Part shown: positions 23,401 through 35,600 of the stretch, piece by piece
Layout: each line of letters begins with the position of its first letter
Position numbering within the stretch: position 1 is the first letter of the stretch
Assembly: GCF_027887165.1 (NCBI RefSeq)
Contig: NC_077231.1
Span: 186,604,103-186,668,102 of the forward strand
Direction of reading: 5' to 3'
DNA length: 64,000 bases
From: Monodelphis domestica
Lineage: Eukaryota > Chordata > Mammalia > Didelphimorphia > Didelphidae
Notes under the pieces: model-generated
Databases searched by the model: none
The model's input: the letters and a program-made list of their open reading frames with translations, nothing else
What the model was told of the DNA's origin: nothing
Made by a program: the position numbers and the translations under genes

Positions 23401-24255
23401 CAAGGATATACATTTCCCCGAGTACTGCTTGGGTGCATCCCATATATTTTGAAAGGATGTCTCATCATTGTCATTTTTTTCAATGACTTTATTAATTGTT
23501 TCTATGATTTGTTCTTTAACTAACCAGTTTTGGACAATCATATTGTTTACTTTCCAATTCATTTTTTTATTTACCTCTCCATGTACCCTTAGTAATTATT
23601 ATTTTCATTGCATTGTGATCTGAGAAGGTTGCATTCATTATTTCTGCTCTTTTGTACTTGTTTGCAATGTTTCATGGCCTAATACATGGTCAATTTTTGT
23701 GAATGTACCAATATGCTTCTGAAAAGAAGGTGTTCCTTTTTGTCCCTATTTATTTTTCTCCACATATCAACTAACTCTACTTTTTCTAAGATTTCATTCA
23801 CTTTTCTTACCTCTTTCTTATTTATTTTTTGGTTTGATTCATCTAGTTCAGATAGAGGAAGTTTCAGGCCTCCCACTAGTATAGTTTTTCTATCTATTTT
23901 ATCCTTGAGCTCCACTAGTTTCTCCTTTAGAAATTTGGATGCTATACCATTTGGTGCATACATGTTGAGTGCTGATATTTCCTGATTGTCTATACTGCCT
24001 TTTATCAGGATGTAATTACCTTCCCTATCTCTTTTAACTAGATTTATTTTAACTTTGACTTTGGTAGATATCATGATTGCGACTCCTGTCTTCTTTTTAT
24101 CAGTTGATGCCCAATAGATTTGGCTCCATCCTCTTACTTTCACCCTATGACTATCTACATTCCTCATGTGTGTTTCTTGTAAACAGCATATAGTAGGGTT
24201 TTAGATTCTAATCCACTCTGCTATTCACTTGCGTTTTATGGGTGAGTTCATTCCA
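20500..24255 (-). pseudogene. L1-B ORF2 remnant
   Basis: The endonuclease block is at 24167-23679 (VKVRGWSQIYWAS, DREGNYILIKGS, ALNMYAPNGIAS, RKTILVGGLKLPLS). Reverse transcriptase blocks are at 23023-22724 ([24 protein letters not shown]) and 22702-22490 ([15 protein letters not shown]). The FADD palm motif lies on the minus strand at about 22196-22215, and the 3' part at 21550-21185 has AR-DMNR-type sequence. The catalytic-site aspartate block SKDTEKN in 22702-22490 is altered from the SIDAEKAFD seen in L1-A. Multiple frameshifts and stops make it non-functional. Confidence 0.88.
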
Positions 24256-24999
24256 TTCACATTGTGTAGCTGTGTATTTCCCAGCATTTTGATTTCTACT
24301 CCTGGTCCTGCCTTTTCTTCTTTCATTATTTCCTTCTACACCAATGTTTGTTTATAATCAGTCTCCCTAGTTCCCACCCTTATTTTACTTTCCTTTCTAT
24401 CCCCCTCCCTTCTTATTCCCCTCCTTATTTTCCCTGTAGTCTTTCTAAAATTGCCCCCCCACCCTCTCCATCTCTTGTACTGCTTTTCTCCCCACCAGTC
24501 CATTTGTTATCCTTCTACTTCCCTAGGACACAAATCTATTCTCGGCCCCAATTGATTGGATTGTTCTTCCCTCTTTGGGTCAATTTCAAAGCACATAAGA
24601 GTTGAGTATTTCCTATCTCCAACCTCTTTATCCTTCCAGTGTATTGATGTTCTCCCCCCTCCTGCCATAAGCTTCTTTGTGACATATAAATTACCCCCTT
24701 TTGTTTCTTTTCTCAGTTCTTTTAGTATTAACCTCTTTTTAGCACTAATTGTATATTGACTTATATATATGTATATATATTTATGCATACATATATCTAT
24801 ATACATATTTATGTCTTATCATTTTATCCTATACAGTTTGTCACTGTTCCCTCTAAGTGTAATTCTTCTACCTGCCTAGGTGATAATAGCAATTTTTAAG
24901 AGTTATAAATGACCTCTTTTCTTATAGGTATACATATTATTTTAACTTATTGGGTCTCCTAAAAAAAAGGGTTTTTTTTTTTGTTTTGGTTTGGTTTTT

Positions 25000-25860
25000 C
25001 CCTCTTTTTTAATTACCTTTTGAAGATTCTCTTGAGTTCTGGGCTGGGCATCAAATTTTCTGTTCAGGTCTGGTCTTTTCTTTACAAATGTTTGGAATTC
25101 TTCTATTTTGTTGAATGACCATACTTTCCTGTCTAAGAATATAGTCCGTTTTGCTGGGTAGTTGATTCTTGGTTGTAGACCTAGTTCTCTTGCTTTCTAG
25201 AATATCATATTCCATATGCCTTTCGGTCCTTCAGTGTAGATGCAGCTAGATCCTGTGTTATCCTCACTGTGGTTCTGTGGTATCTGAATGACTTCTTGGC
25301 AACTTGTAATATTTTTTCCTTGATCTGATAGGTCTTGATTTGGCTATAACATTCCTGGGTGTTGTCAGTTGGGGATTAAGTACAGGAGGTTATCTGTGGA
25401 TTCTTTCAATCTCGACTTTTCTCTGTTGTTCTAGAATATCGGGGCAGTTTGCTTGGATCATTTTCTGTAGTATGACGTCCAGGCTTTTTTTTTTTGGTCA
25501 TGGTCTTCTGGTAGACCAATGATTCTTAAGTTGTCTTTCCTGGAATGATTTTATAAATCTTATGTTTTGTGAATGAGATGCTTCATATTTTCATCATATT
25601 TTTTCATTCTTTTGATTTTGTTTTGTAGTGTCCTGCTGCCTCATGAAGTCACTTGATTCTAGTTGTTGTTTTCTGGTTCTTAAAGACTGGATTTTATCCC
25701 TGGCTTTTTGGTCATCCTTCTCCTTCTGGTCTGATTTTCTTTGAAGGTCATCTTTCATTCTCTTTACCTCATCTCTCATCTCCTTTGCCTCATCTTTCAT
25801 CTTCTTTGCCTCATCTTTCATCTCCTGGATTAAAGTCCAGCAGTCTGTAGGGGAGGGTGC
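25000..25860 (-). pseudogene. L1-B ORF1 remnant with coiled-coil N-terminus
   Basis: The 3' end of the minus frame 26097-25594 encodes a charged heptad-rich run (MKDEAKKMKDEAKEMRDEV, continuing with Lys/Asp/Gln-rich heptads), the trimerising coiled coil of L1 ORF1p. Downstream on the minus strand the RRM/C-terminal region (the counterpart of 6336-5770 in L1-A) is present but frameshifted. The upstream part of that open frame (26097-25850) is 5' UTR read-through and is not taken as coding. In intact elements ORF1p binds L1 RNA. Confidence 0.8.
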
Positions 25861-26385
25861 TGAGGGGTGCTGGAGCTTGAGCTTCCCTGACCTCTGAAGA
25901 CTCTTGATGGGATTAAGTCCAGCTGGATGGGCTGCATATGTCCTGAGGCCAAAACCTTCTGGAAGTCTGGAGCAATATGGAAGGTCTATGAAGCTGCCCT
26001 CTCTGTGCTCCCTCTCCAGCTCCTTCCCCATCACCTGTATTCCATGCTCTGAGCCTGCCACAGCCCTACCCACAAGGTACTCCCTCCAGACCAGCACCTT
26101 TGCCTGCCCAGAGGTTCCTGTTGCCTCTGGAGGCTTAGAGCTTTAGGTGGGGGAGGGGTCCTGGGACCTTCCTTCTTCCCCTTAAACCCAAGTGTTCTCC
26201 AATTTTGGCTTTTGGCGGGGGACATAACTTTTAAATTGAGACCAGCAGGAGGGTTCCTTGGCTCTTTCTTGTTGTTAGGTTTGATTTTCAGTCCCCTGCG
26301 AGCATTTAGTTTGTAATTGGTAAGGAAGGGTTTTCAGAGATCTGAACTTTTGCTGCCTCTATGCTGCCATTTTGACTCCATCTCT

Positions 26386-29159
26386 CAATTTGCTTTTTGA
26401 GCAACCATAATTTTCATTATGTAATTTTATCTCCTTGCATGACTTCATAGATAATACCATGAATCAATATATAATAATTCCCAAGTAAAAGATTACATTC
26501 TTAACTGAAACAGTCCTTTTTAGTAGCTAGGTAAGGCACTGGCAGGGTTTAGGAACATGAGGTATAGTCCTGACACTGTTACTAACTAATTCCTTCATGT
26601 CTTTGAATCCCTGTCTCTTTTTATTTCTCCTTCTGAATATAAAATTAAGGGTTTGGAATGATTTCTTAAATGCAATCCATTCTAAAATATTATGTTTTTC
26701 TGCTAATTTTTTATTACCACTTATTTATTAACTTTTACAGTAAGATCATGGGTAATGTTGTTAATTTACTAGGGTCGTACTCATCATCCATTGTCTACCT
26801 CCCTCAAAAATATTTTATGCTACACAAGTACTAGTCTATAGTATGTCAAACAAATTCTCCTTTGTTTGTGTTTTTTTTATCATTCTGAACACATCTATAA
26901 CTTGTTTACATAAATGCATGTAAAACTCTAACTCATAATTTATAAATCCTTTAAGGCATAAATACCATTTCATTATATTTCAGAAGAATTGAAACTATAT
27001 AATCTACCTGAACCAATAGTGCATATAGGCTAAAGACAGATATTATAGTTTGCCAGAAAGCAGACCCTGAATTAAAAAAAAATCATTTTGCTTTTTAATC
27101 AGTCCTCCTATCTAAACCATTATTCATTCTAAGCCAAAGAGTTCTTAATAAACTTTTCATGATTCATAGAAGACAATGTGTATTTTAAGTTCAAAAGTAA
27201 TGTTGTGGTTCTGTCTTTTAGCCACTACTTAACTCCAATTTTTCAATTCAATAATAAATAGACATAGTATTTTTTGTCAGTTTTACCTGGACCCTTGTCC
27301 CATCTCCCCCACTTCAAACCTTTTTCCCACCAGTGCTTTCCTCTTACCAAGAATTTCCAGGAGTATTGAAACCCATCTGTCTTCTGTGATGAAGAAGGTT
27401 GTATTCCTTATTTGGTTCTTTTGTGAATTTTTGAACTGCTTCCACCCTTAAATAGGTCTAAGAACAGAGTCTTCAGGTTCTAACCTGGAACAGAAACCTA
27501 CAGGGCCACTACTTTCACAGTCTGTTTAGGACAAGGCTGAAGATAGAGTGCTATGTGTCTACCAGTTGGAAAATAGTCTATTATACCAATATTTTAAATT
27601 AAGAGAAGCAGGCAACCTCAACTAAAGTTTTCTCATTTCTAAAATAATGAGGTTGGTCTAGATAGCCTCTAAGCTCCCTTCTCACTCTGACACTAAAATT
27701 CTAATATTTTATTGTGCAGAAAAAGTATGCTATTAGCAAGAAAACAAAAAATGGTCTATTTCAGCACCTCAATGCTGGATTGGAGTTAGGAGTTCAAAAT
27801 TTACTGAAATGAGAAAAATACAGGCATTTTAAGATATTGAATCCTTAATTTGTTTGTATTTTATCCTATTCTGTTAATAATAGTAATAATTCACATCTAA
27901 ATATGTGTTTTAAGTTTTTCAAAGCCTTTTCTTCACATAACTTTTGCCTTTACTTAAAACCTTTGAAATTAATACTTCAGAGGTAATAATCTAGATATTT
28001 GGTATTATTTTTAAAAAGACACATTTTCCCCTTTTATGATACATGACTAGATTATATTTATGGCATCTTGTAGTTGGAAATGACTTTAGAGATAATCTAG
28101 TCCAACTATATTATTTGGGAAAATTCTCTATTAACAGTATGTTTACTTCAGCTTTTGTAAAAGGTAGGCACTTCTAATAGGTTTTGGAATTTTTTGCTTT
28201 AGAGAGACACCATTTATGATGGTAAAAGGACTTGTTTTGTAGTTGACTTCCTGGAACTCCTTAGGAATATCATTTAACCTTACAACCTCTGTTTCTTCAT
28301 CTCTAAAATGGAAGAATTCCATGAGATGATTTCTAGGACTTCAAGTTTTAGATTATATGATTCTATGAAGTCATCCTTTAATTTGACAAGCAGTAATTGC
28401 TTACTATATGATCAATAATGTTTTAAAATGTGACATATATAAAATAAAACATATATATTTCCATTTTTAAAAAGGATTTCAAGCTATGTGGTTTCTGTTA
28501 AAATTAACTAGAGAATTGTTTAGTTCTTCAGTATATATGAAAAACCTGGAAAACAAATTCTGATTATTCAGTGTTAATTCAAAGTTATGTCATTTTGGGG
28601 GGAGGGTGTAGGGAACAAATAAAATGTTTTCAGTTGTAATCAATGTTCATCTTACTAAAGTTGCTTATATTTACTGATATTTGTTTAATCTAATTTTATA
28701 TATCACAAATATAGTGAATATCAAAAAAGTTAATTTGTTCTCTCCTAAAAAGTGGTGATGGATATTATAAATTCTCTAAAAATTATATTTAATCCTGTAC
28801 AGTTTGAGTGAAATGCATTTTATTTTAGTTCTTTGATCATTTGTAATTTATATGTGGTATTTGAAGCAACTCATTATTTACATTATTTGAATAAAAAGAG
28901 AGATCATTCCACCTGGAATAGGAAACTATGACAGATCATTTATATTTTTTTAGTAAAGATAAATACTTAAAATTATTAATATTCATATCCACAGTACTCA
29001 TGAATAGCTTTCTTTGTACAACATTTAATGAGTTAACAGTGTTTTAAGTATTGCACTTGTTGGATAGGAAACAAGATTGGAGGTAAATAGGATCATATTA
29101 GTCATGGATTAATTATATGGACAATGATTTTTATATCTTTGAAGAGGCATTCCAGTTGG

Positions 29160-29160
<1 letters not shown>
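26386..29160. other. AT-rich intergenic region with MIR relics
   Basis: There are no coding exons. Old SINE relics are visible: a MIR-like unit at about 26520-26690, a MIR 3' part at about 27610-27710 (ATGAGGTTGGTCTAGATAGC) and another at about 28215-28370 (ACCTCTGTTTCTTCATCTC). A stretch near 28065-28110 (GGAAATGACTTTAGAGATAA followed by TCTAGTCCAACT) resembles an old LINE/CR1-type 3' end. Confidence 0.5.

Positions 29161-29199
<39 letters not shown>
29161..29199. repeat. (TA)n microsatellite
   Basis: Nearly pure alternating AT over about 39 bp, with one G near the left end. Confidence 0.95.
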
Positions 29200-29203
<4 letters not shown>

Positions 29204-31637
29204 TTTGAAATGAGGAAGTAAAGTCTAGTGAGAAAAAATCAATTGACAGTATTTCATTAAGGTTTTAATAATGTCTTTTTATTTTCTCTTAAAGCGCTTT
29301 CATAATTAGTAAATCAAACAGATTGTGCTGCATTCCTTTCAGAATAGAGCTGCTTACCTTCATATTTTTTTCTGATTACATTATTTCTTCTATCCTCTTT
29401 ATGCCTATGTCTAATAAATACGGAAACATGGGAATCTCCAAAGCTGTCATCCAGAACAAGATTTTCAGGGAAAGATGGTATTGTGCAAAATAACCAAATG
29501 TTTACTCAAATAATAAAGAAGTTGATGCTTTAGTTCAAGCTTTATTTTTGGTGTTACTTTTATTATTTTTGTTTAGCCTAAGCAACTACCAAAATAGGTT
29601 GGAATCTATTATATTGATATTTTCTTTATATCATGCCATTTGAAAGGAGTGTATAGGTTTTTTATAAGCTTTGAATCTTTTATCTAGAATACTTCAGAGA
29701 AGACATAGGGAAAAAAGAACTAGGAGAATCTGTTTATTACACTGCTATTTTTGATTAAACTTAAGAATTAAAACTTTTTATCTAAAATATAAGGGTTTTT
29801 GAAATTTTCAAATTTAAAAAGTACTTTGTAATGATAAGTTTTTGTGTTGCTCATTCTTGGATTGAGTTAATTCCACTCTATATATTTTGATATTATATTG
29901 ATTAATATTATTTTACTATTATAGTTACACTGACATAAAAAGACAACCTAATCAGATGTATTTACAAACTATTTTGTTTTGCTTTTTTCTGTGCCCAATT
30001 AAATTTAATTGCTTATGTATCAAAAAAAGGGAAGGAGTATCAATCTGCTCCTACTCTGACCTTTAATTAAAGCCATCCTATTTTAGAGGGTGATGATGTA
30101 ATTGCTAACCATACTGAAGTTTTGTAACAACCATTATGTGGTATTGGTTGGGTATTTTCTGATTCTTACTAAATTAATGAGAGTCCAAACCAGGGGATTT
30201 GGGTTGTTTGAGAATCTTTCTAACAGGAGGCTCTGAAGAGGCTGCAATGGACAAACCCACAAAGCATGATTCTTCTGTATCACTCAATCCAGTCAGTTTC
30301 CCCTTGTCACATGATATCCCATCACATCTGGGACAGGAAATGAGCCTGGTGACCACAGAGGGCCATGTCTTTAGCTTTGAGGGCAGAAGAGCTTTCCTGC
30401 TTTTTCCAGCTACCCCAAAGAAATCTTTCCTGTTCGTTTCTTACAGGGAGCAGAACGGAGAAGGGCTCTGTGGAAATTGAGCTGATTTCTTCTGCTCCCG
30501 CAGCCTTTGGGAAAGGTTTAGGAATACCACTTCATCTTGCCCAATGGACATAACATTTTATCTTAGTTACATGGTAATGGGGAGAAGCAATGCAAGAGTC
30601 ATAGTTTTCACTCGCAAAATATGTATGTTTTATGCTCTATGCTAAAGGCTCCTTCTAAAATTCATCTGGGCCTAGAGTTAAGCCTGAATTCTCAAATTTT
30701 TTCATAGACAAAATGAACATTCTTGCAGGTCCTAGCTAGCAGGAAAAACTTTGAGTATAGGTAGGGCTCATGATAGTTTTCTGTTCCTTCCAATGAACAA
30801 ACTAGTAAGGAGACTCTTTAGTGGTGGAATCTTTGGCCAAGCCAATCCATGAAGGCCATTTGTTAAGTCATAAAGGGCTTGTGATGTGTAATGCAGGCTG
30901 CTGAAATAGATTGCTCCAGCCTTCGTGAGTAAAGGTTGGAGAAGATACAAGGTAAGACATTCTCCATCTGAAAGCTATCTGTTTCAGTTTATTAAGAATA
31001 TCTGTTGTTAATCTTTTAACCTATTAAGAATGAAGCAAGTATGTTCACAAATTACTAAAACAAATAGCATATAGGATGTAAGAAAAGTACTGACAATGTT
31101 AGGAATTCAGATAAAGGAAAAATCACTAATATAGGTATTGTTCCACAAAGATTTATTTGACTTGTGGCACATTCAGCCACCTCATAATCTATAGAAATTC
31201 TATTAACCTTTTCCCCTATGTTTCTTTCCATGTTAGGTGCTATCTTTGAGATAACTAAAAGTTTTACATTGAATTTCAAATTAACTGTTGGGTTATTATC
31301 TGAATATTTTGTTTTCATATTTTCATTAAATAATCAGAGGAGCTTATATAGTTCACATTTACCTTCATTTCCCTATATAAATGGCACCAAGGAATAACAT
31401 TTGTTTTTTGGTACTTCTTTTGTGTCAGTTCTGGCCAGTGGCATCACATATTTGGATTTAAGTTTCTCTTCTCTCTGCATTTTGAAATAATCATATTGTT
31501 TTTGTGTCCTTTTAAAATAGTTTTGTTCTATAACTAAGTTATACTTTTGTCTCCAAATTTCATTAAGAAATGCATTTGGTTAATTTCAGAAATCAATTTC
31601 TCTTGTTAATTGCTTTTCTATTCTTGTGAAAGGAAAC
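29200..31637. other. Intergenic stretch; one GC-richer unexplained block at 30180-30560
   Basis: The region is mostly AT-rich. At 30180-30560 the composition shifts and a 93-codon plus-strand frame (30199-30480) and a 62-codon frame overlap. There is no recognised motif, no repeat landmark and no convincing splice framing. It is therefore not called as a gene. Confidence 0.4.
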
Positions 31638-32125
31638 CTGTTACCCTTGAAGGAGGCAAGTGAACATAATGGAGTCTGATCTAGTACCTTTATACCACCA
31701 AGTATCCTTCAAGGATATCTGTATAATAATCCAAAGAAGTCTAGTCCACTATCTATAATGTTGCTCTTGGACTCAATAACCATTTCTTAGTTACAATCAA
31801 CTAGTTTAGTTGATTAGTTATAATTAGTTAGATTAGTTATAATCAAGGGGTTGTTGCTAGTCCCTCATTTCCAATTCTAATCAGTCATGTTGTCTACACC
31901 TCCATTATGCTGGCCACTCTGTAATCAATCACCTTGATTTCCTCACCTTCCCAACTCTGTTCTTTGTACTCTTGTGCTTCCTAAAAATACATAAGGTTGA
32001 TAATCCTTATGGTTTTTGTCATCAAGAAAGGCTATTGATTCAGTTTATTGGTTACTGCTAGCCTAACTAATCAGTGATTATTGATCATTCTAATAAATTG
32101 ATCATTCTCTTTCAGTTTAACTTTA
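31638..32125 (+). mobile_element. LTR-like unit (tentative)
   Basis: It starts TGTTACCCTTGAAGG, has a TATA-like AAATACATAAGG near 31984 and an AATAAA (about 32093) followed by a short U5-like end near TTTCAGTTTAAC. The order fits a retroviral LTR. Termini and a target duplication could not be confirmed. Confidence 0.35.
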
Positions 32126-32154
32126 ATTTTTAAATTTTGTTTAAAAAAGTTTTC

Positions 32155-32275
32155 TTCTGGCTTATAATCAATACTGCGTATTGGTTTAGAGCAGAAAAGA
32201 GGTATAAGCTAGGCAATGGGGGTTGTATCTTGCCCAGGATTACACAGCTAAGAAATATCTGAGGCTAGATTAAAT
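32155..32275 (-). mobile_element. Truncated marsupial SINE
   Basis: The plus-strand text shows the reverse complement of the SINE 3' half: ATCAATACTGCGTATTGGTT, AGCTAGGCAATGGGGGTTG, CTTGCCCAGGATTACACAG. The head is lost in diverged AT-rich sequence. Confidence 0.75.
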
Positions 32276-32689
32276 ATATAAATCATTCTTAAAAGTTTTC
32301 TGTGATTTAATATGTAAGGAGCATCTCAGAAGAAAGTTAAAATGTAGCAGGAGATTGAGATTATAGAATATCAAGTAGACATATAATTAGTAAAATTTAA
32401 GTATTTTATATCATTTCTTAAAAAGATTGCTATAGGTCAATTATAGGCATAATGGTTATCATTACTGTTGTTGAGGGGATTTCATTCAAATAAAAAAGCA
32501 ATTCTAAATAAAATAAATTTTTACTTTGATATTAATTTAGATGTAACATGATAATTGGAATTTAAAGGATCATTAGAAGAAAGCCAAGAAAGTTTTTTAT
32601 AAAAGTCACCAGAAACAGGTATGTAAAAAAATACTAAATTTCTGACTTTTTAATTTCTGACAGAGGTGACCTCTCTGTTTTAAGTTGCA

Positions 32690-35600
32690 GGGGCAAAACT
32701 GCTCAGTGGCTCTGGTTGCTATGAGTTTAGTCACAGATTAGGGACTGAACATGAGACCCAGAGAATATATCATATCCTGAGCTATGGAAATTGGTTTAAG
32801 TAAAAATGGCCTGTGAAGAAACAAACAAAAAGAAATCCTGAAAATGAAGATAACATATCTCAGCATCACAGGAACCCAAGTGGTCTAGGAAAAAGGCAGT
32901 AATTAAATCAATTGACTTGACCACTAATTTTTTTTTAATGTGTAGCCAAAGGAGAAAGAACTCAGCTATTGATAGCTACTATGGGGACAGAGAAGATCAT
33001 GGCTCAGAATCAGAGGACAATGAAGTAAAAACACCTACTTCAAAAACAGCAACAGCAACAAAAACAATACAATAAATGGCTACAAGCCCAAAACGAGCTT
33101 TCAGAAGTGCCTAGAAAAGACCTCAAAAATCAAAGGAGAAAGGTTGAGGAAAAAAAGAAAAAGATTAAAATGTCATAAAATTAAGAAAATTATGAAAAAA
33201 AATCATCCAAATGAAAAAGAGATCCAAAATCTCATGGAAGAAATCTATTAAGTACTAGAATTAGACAAAGAAGAACTAATATCTCCTAAGAAAAAAATGA
33301 AATAATAATGTGAACTCAAATGAAAATAGAAGAGAATATGAAGCATATAGTTTTAAAAACAACTGAGAAATAATGAAAAGACAAAATAAGAATAAATGGG
33401 AGTCCCAGAAAACTAGAATAAAAAAAATATCAAGGAAAATTGCCTGGAAATTCTGGAATCATAGGATAAAGAAATGGAAAGATTCTACCAATCACCACCT
33501 CACAGTGACCTAAAAATGAAAATTCACAGGTATATTACTGCTAAGTTCTAGAGTTACTCAAGTTATAAAAGAAGGATCAAGAAAAAAAAAATTCATACCT
33601 TGGATCTATAATCACAATAACACAAGACTGAGCAACAACATTAAAATGCAGCACTTAGAACAGAATTTTGTGAAGCAAAAAACTGTTCTTACAACCACGA
33701 AAACATTCAGCAAAGTAGCATAAGTATAAAAGGCAAAAAAAAGGTATTTAATAAACTAAAGGAGTTACAGATATTCTTGGGGAAGAATCCAAAATCTATT
33801 AGAAAATTTGATCTGTAAGACATATATACCGGTAATGATGAAAGGCTAATCATAAGCACCCCAAAAGTTCAATTTTTTAAAGCCCTTACTTTCCATCTTG
33901 GTATCAATACTGTGTATTGGTTCCAAGGCAGATGAGGGTAAGGGCTAGGCAATGGGGGTTAAGTGACTTGCCCAGTGTCACACAGTTGGGAAGTGTCTGA
34001 GGCCAGATTTGAACCTAGGACCTTCCATCTCTAGGCTTGGCTCTCAATCCACTGACCTATCCACCTGCCCCAAAAGTTCAATTTTTTGGAAAAAAAATCT
34101 TTAATGCACAAATTTTATTTAGGGTTCTTGGAAATGACATTGTTACCTGAGTATTTTGAAGGGTCCTGTATCAATGAAAAACTTGAGGTCAAGATGAATG
34201 CAATGGAATGAGTCAAAATGATGGAAGAGTAGATCAGGAGGAGATAGTTTGGAATAGCTATATCATATGGAAGAAGAGTGAATGGAAGAACTGCCACAGA
34301 AAGTGGGGTGGTAAATTGTAGAGTTTGGGTAGTACCAAAACTCAAGTCTCATCTGATCTTGGATAAAGAGAGAAGAACACACACAAAATAAGAAGTGTAA
34401 AAATCTTAATGTACAGAAAGACAGGAGGAAAAGGAGAAGAGGATAAAGGGAGGGACTGGGATAGGTTAAGGGAGGGATCTATCAAAGGAAAACCCCTTAA
34501 ATGTCTGAGGGATTAAGAGAAGAAACTGTAGATTAAGAGGAATGAGGGCAAAGGAATAAAAAAAGGAAAGGACACTGAGAATGGAGTACATATCAATATA
34601 TTAGAGGATAAGATGAGGGGATAAGAGAGGGACTCTGGATAAAATAAGGAAAAAGAAAGAAATAGAAGGACAAACAGTGAAGAAAATCAATGGAGGAAAA
34701 TACACAACTAAATATGACATTGAATGTGAATGAGGTGAATTCATCCATAAAATGAAAACAGCAGAATGGATCAAAAATCAAAACCTGACAATATATTGTT
34801 CACAAGAAAAACATTTTAAAATGAGAGACACATATGGAGTAAAAAGAAAGAGCCGGGACAGAATATGCTATGCCTCATCTGAGACAAAAAAAAAAAGGCC
34901 TAGGTAGTAATCATGATTTATGACAAAGTTAAAACTAAAATAGATTTAATTAAAAGAGAGAAAAGGAGAATCTATTCTGTTAAAGGGTAGCATAGACAAT
35001 GAAGCATTTAAATCATTATGCACCAAATGTTATAGCATCCACATTTTTAAAGGAAAAATTAAATAAGCTAAAAACAGAAATAGATAGAAAAACAATAATA
35101 GTGGTGGGCGTTAATCCCTCTCACAAGATAAATCTATTAAAAATTTATAAGAAAGAAGTTAAGGACATTAATAGAATCTTAAGTTAATATAATAGATGTC
35201 TGGAGAGAATGGAATGGGAAGAGAAAAAAGAATACCTTTTTCTCAGTGACACACAGCACCTTCAAAAAATTCACAAATTAGGACATAGAAATATAATTAA
35301 ATGTAGAAAAGCAGAAATATTGAATGTAGCATAATATATAATGATAAAATATCAATAAATTATGAATGCAATTAAAAAAGTAGAAAAAGAACAAATTAAA
35401 AATCCCCAACAAAACACCATATTAAAAATCCTAAAAATTAAAGCTCAAATAAATAAAAGTGAATCTAAGAAAACCATTAAATTAATAAATTTTGAAGTTG
35501 TTTTTTTGAAAAACATTAATAAAAATGACAAAGCAATTTTTAATTAAAAAATAAGAAAACAAAACATTTGTATTAAAGATGGAATGGGTGTCACTAATGA

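Larger units (their letters stand above)
20275..26385 (-). mobile_element. L1 LINE (L1-B), near full length, minus strand
   Basis: It contains all L1 parts in minus order: 5' terminus near 26385 (sequence matching the right end of L1-A), 5' UTR with GC-rich blocks (about 26220-25860), ORF1 (about 25850-25000), a spacer of about 750 bp, ORF2 (about 24255-20500) and 3' UTR to about 20275. It is frameshifted throughout ORF2, so it is inactive, but it is longer than L1-A because ORF1's N-terminus and the 5' UTR are kept. Its 3' end abuts the RTE-like fragment. Confidence 0.93.

Noticed and set aside
35362..35547. 61-codon Lys/Asn-rich plus frame as a gene
   Set aside because: It is a decayed piece of L1-D ORF2 between endonuclease and reverse transcriptase.
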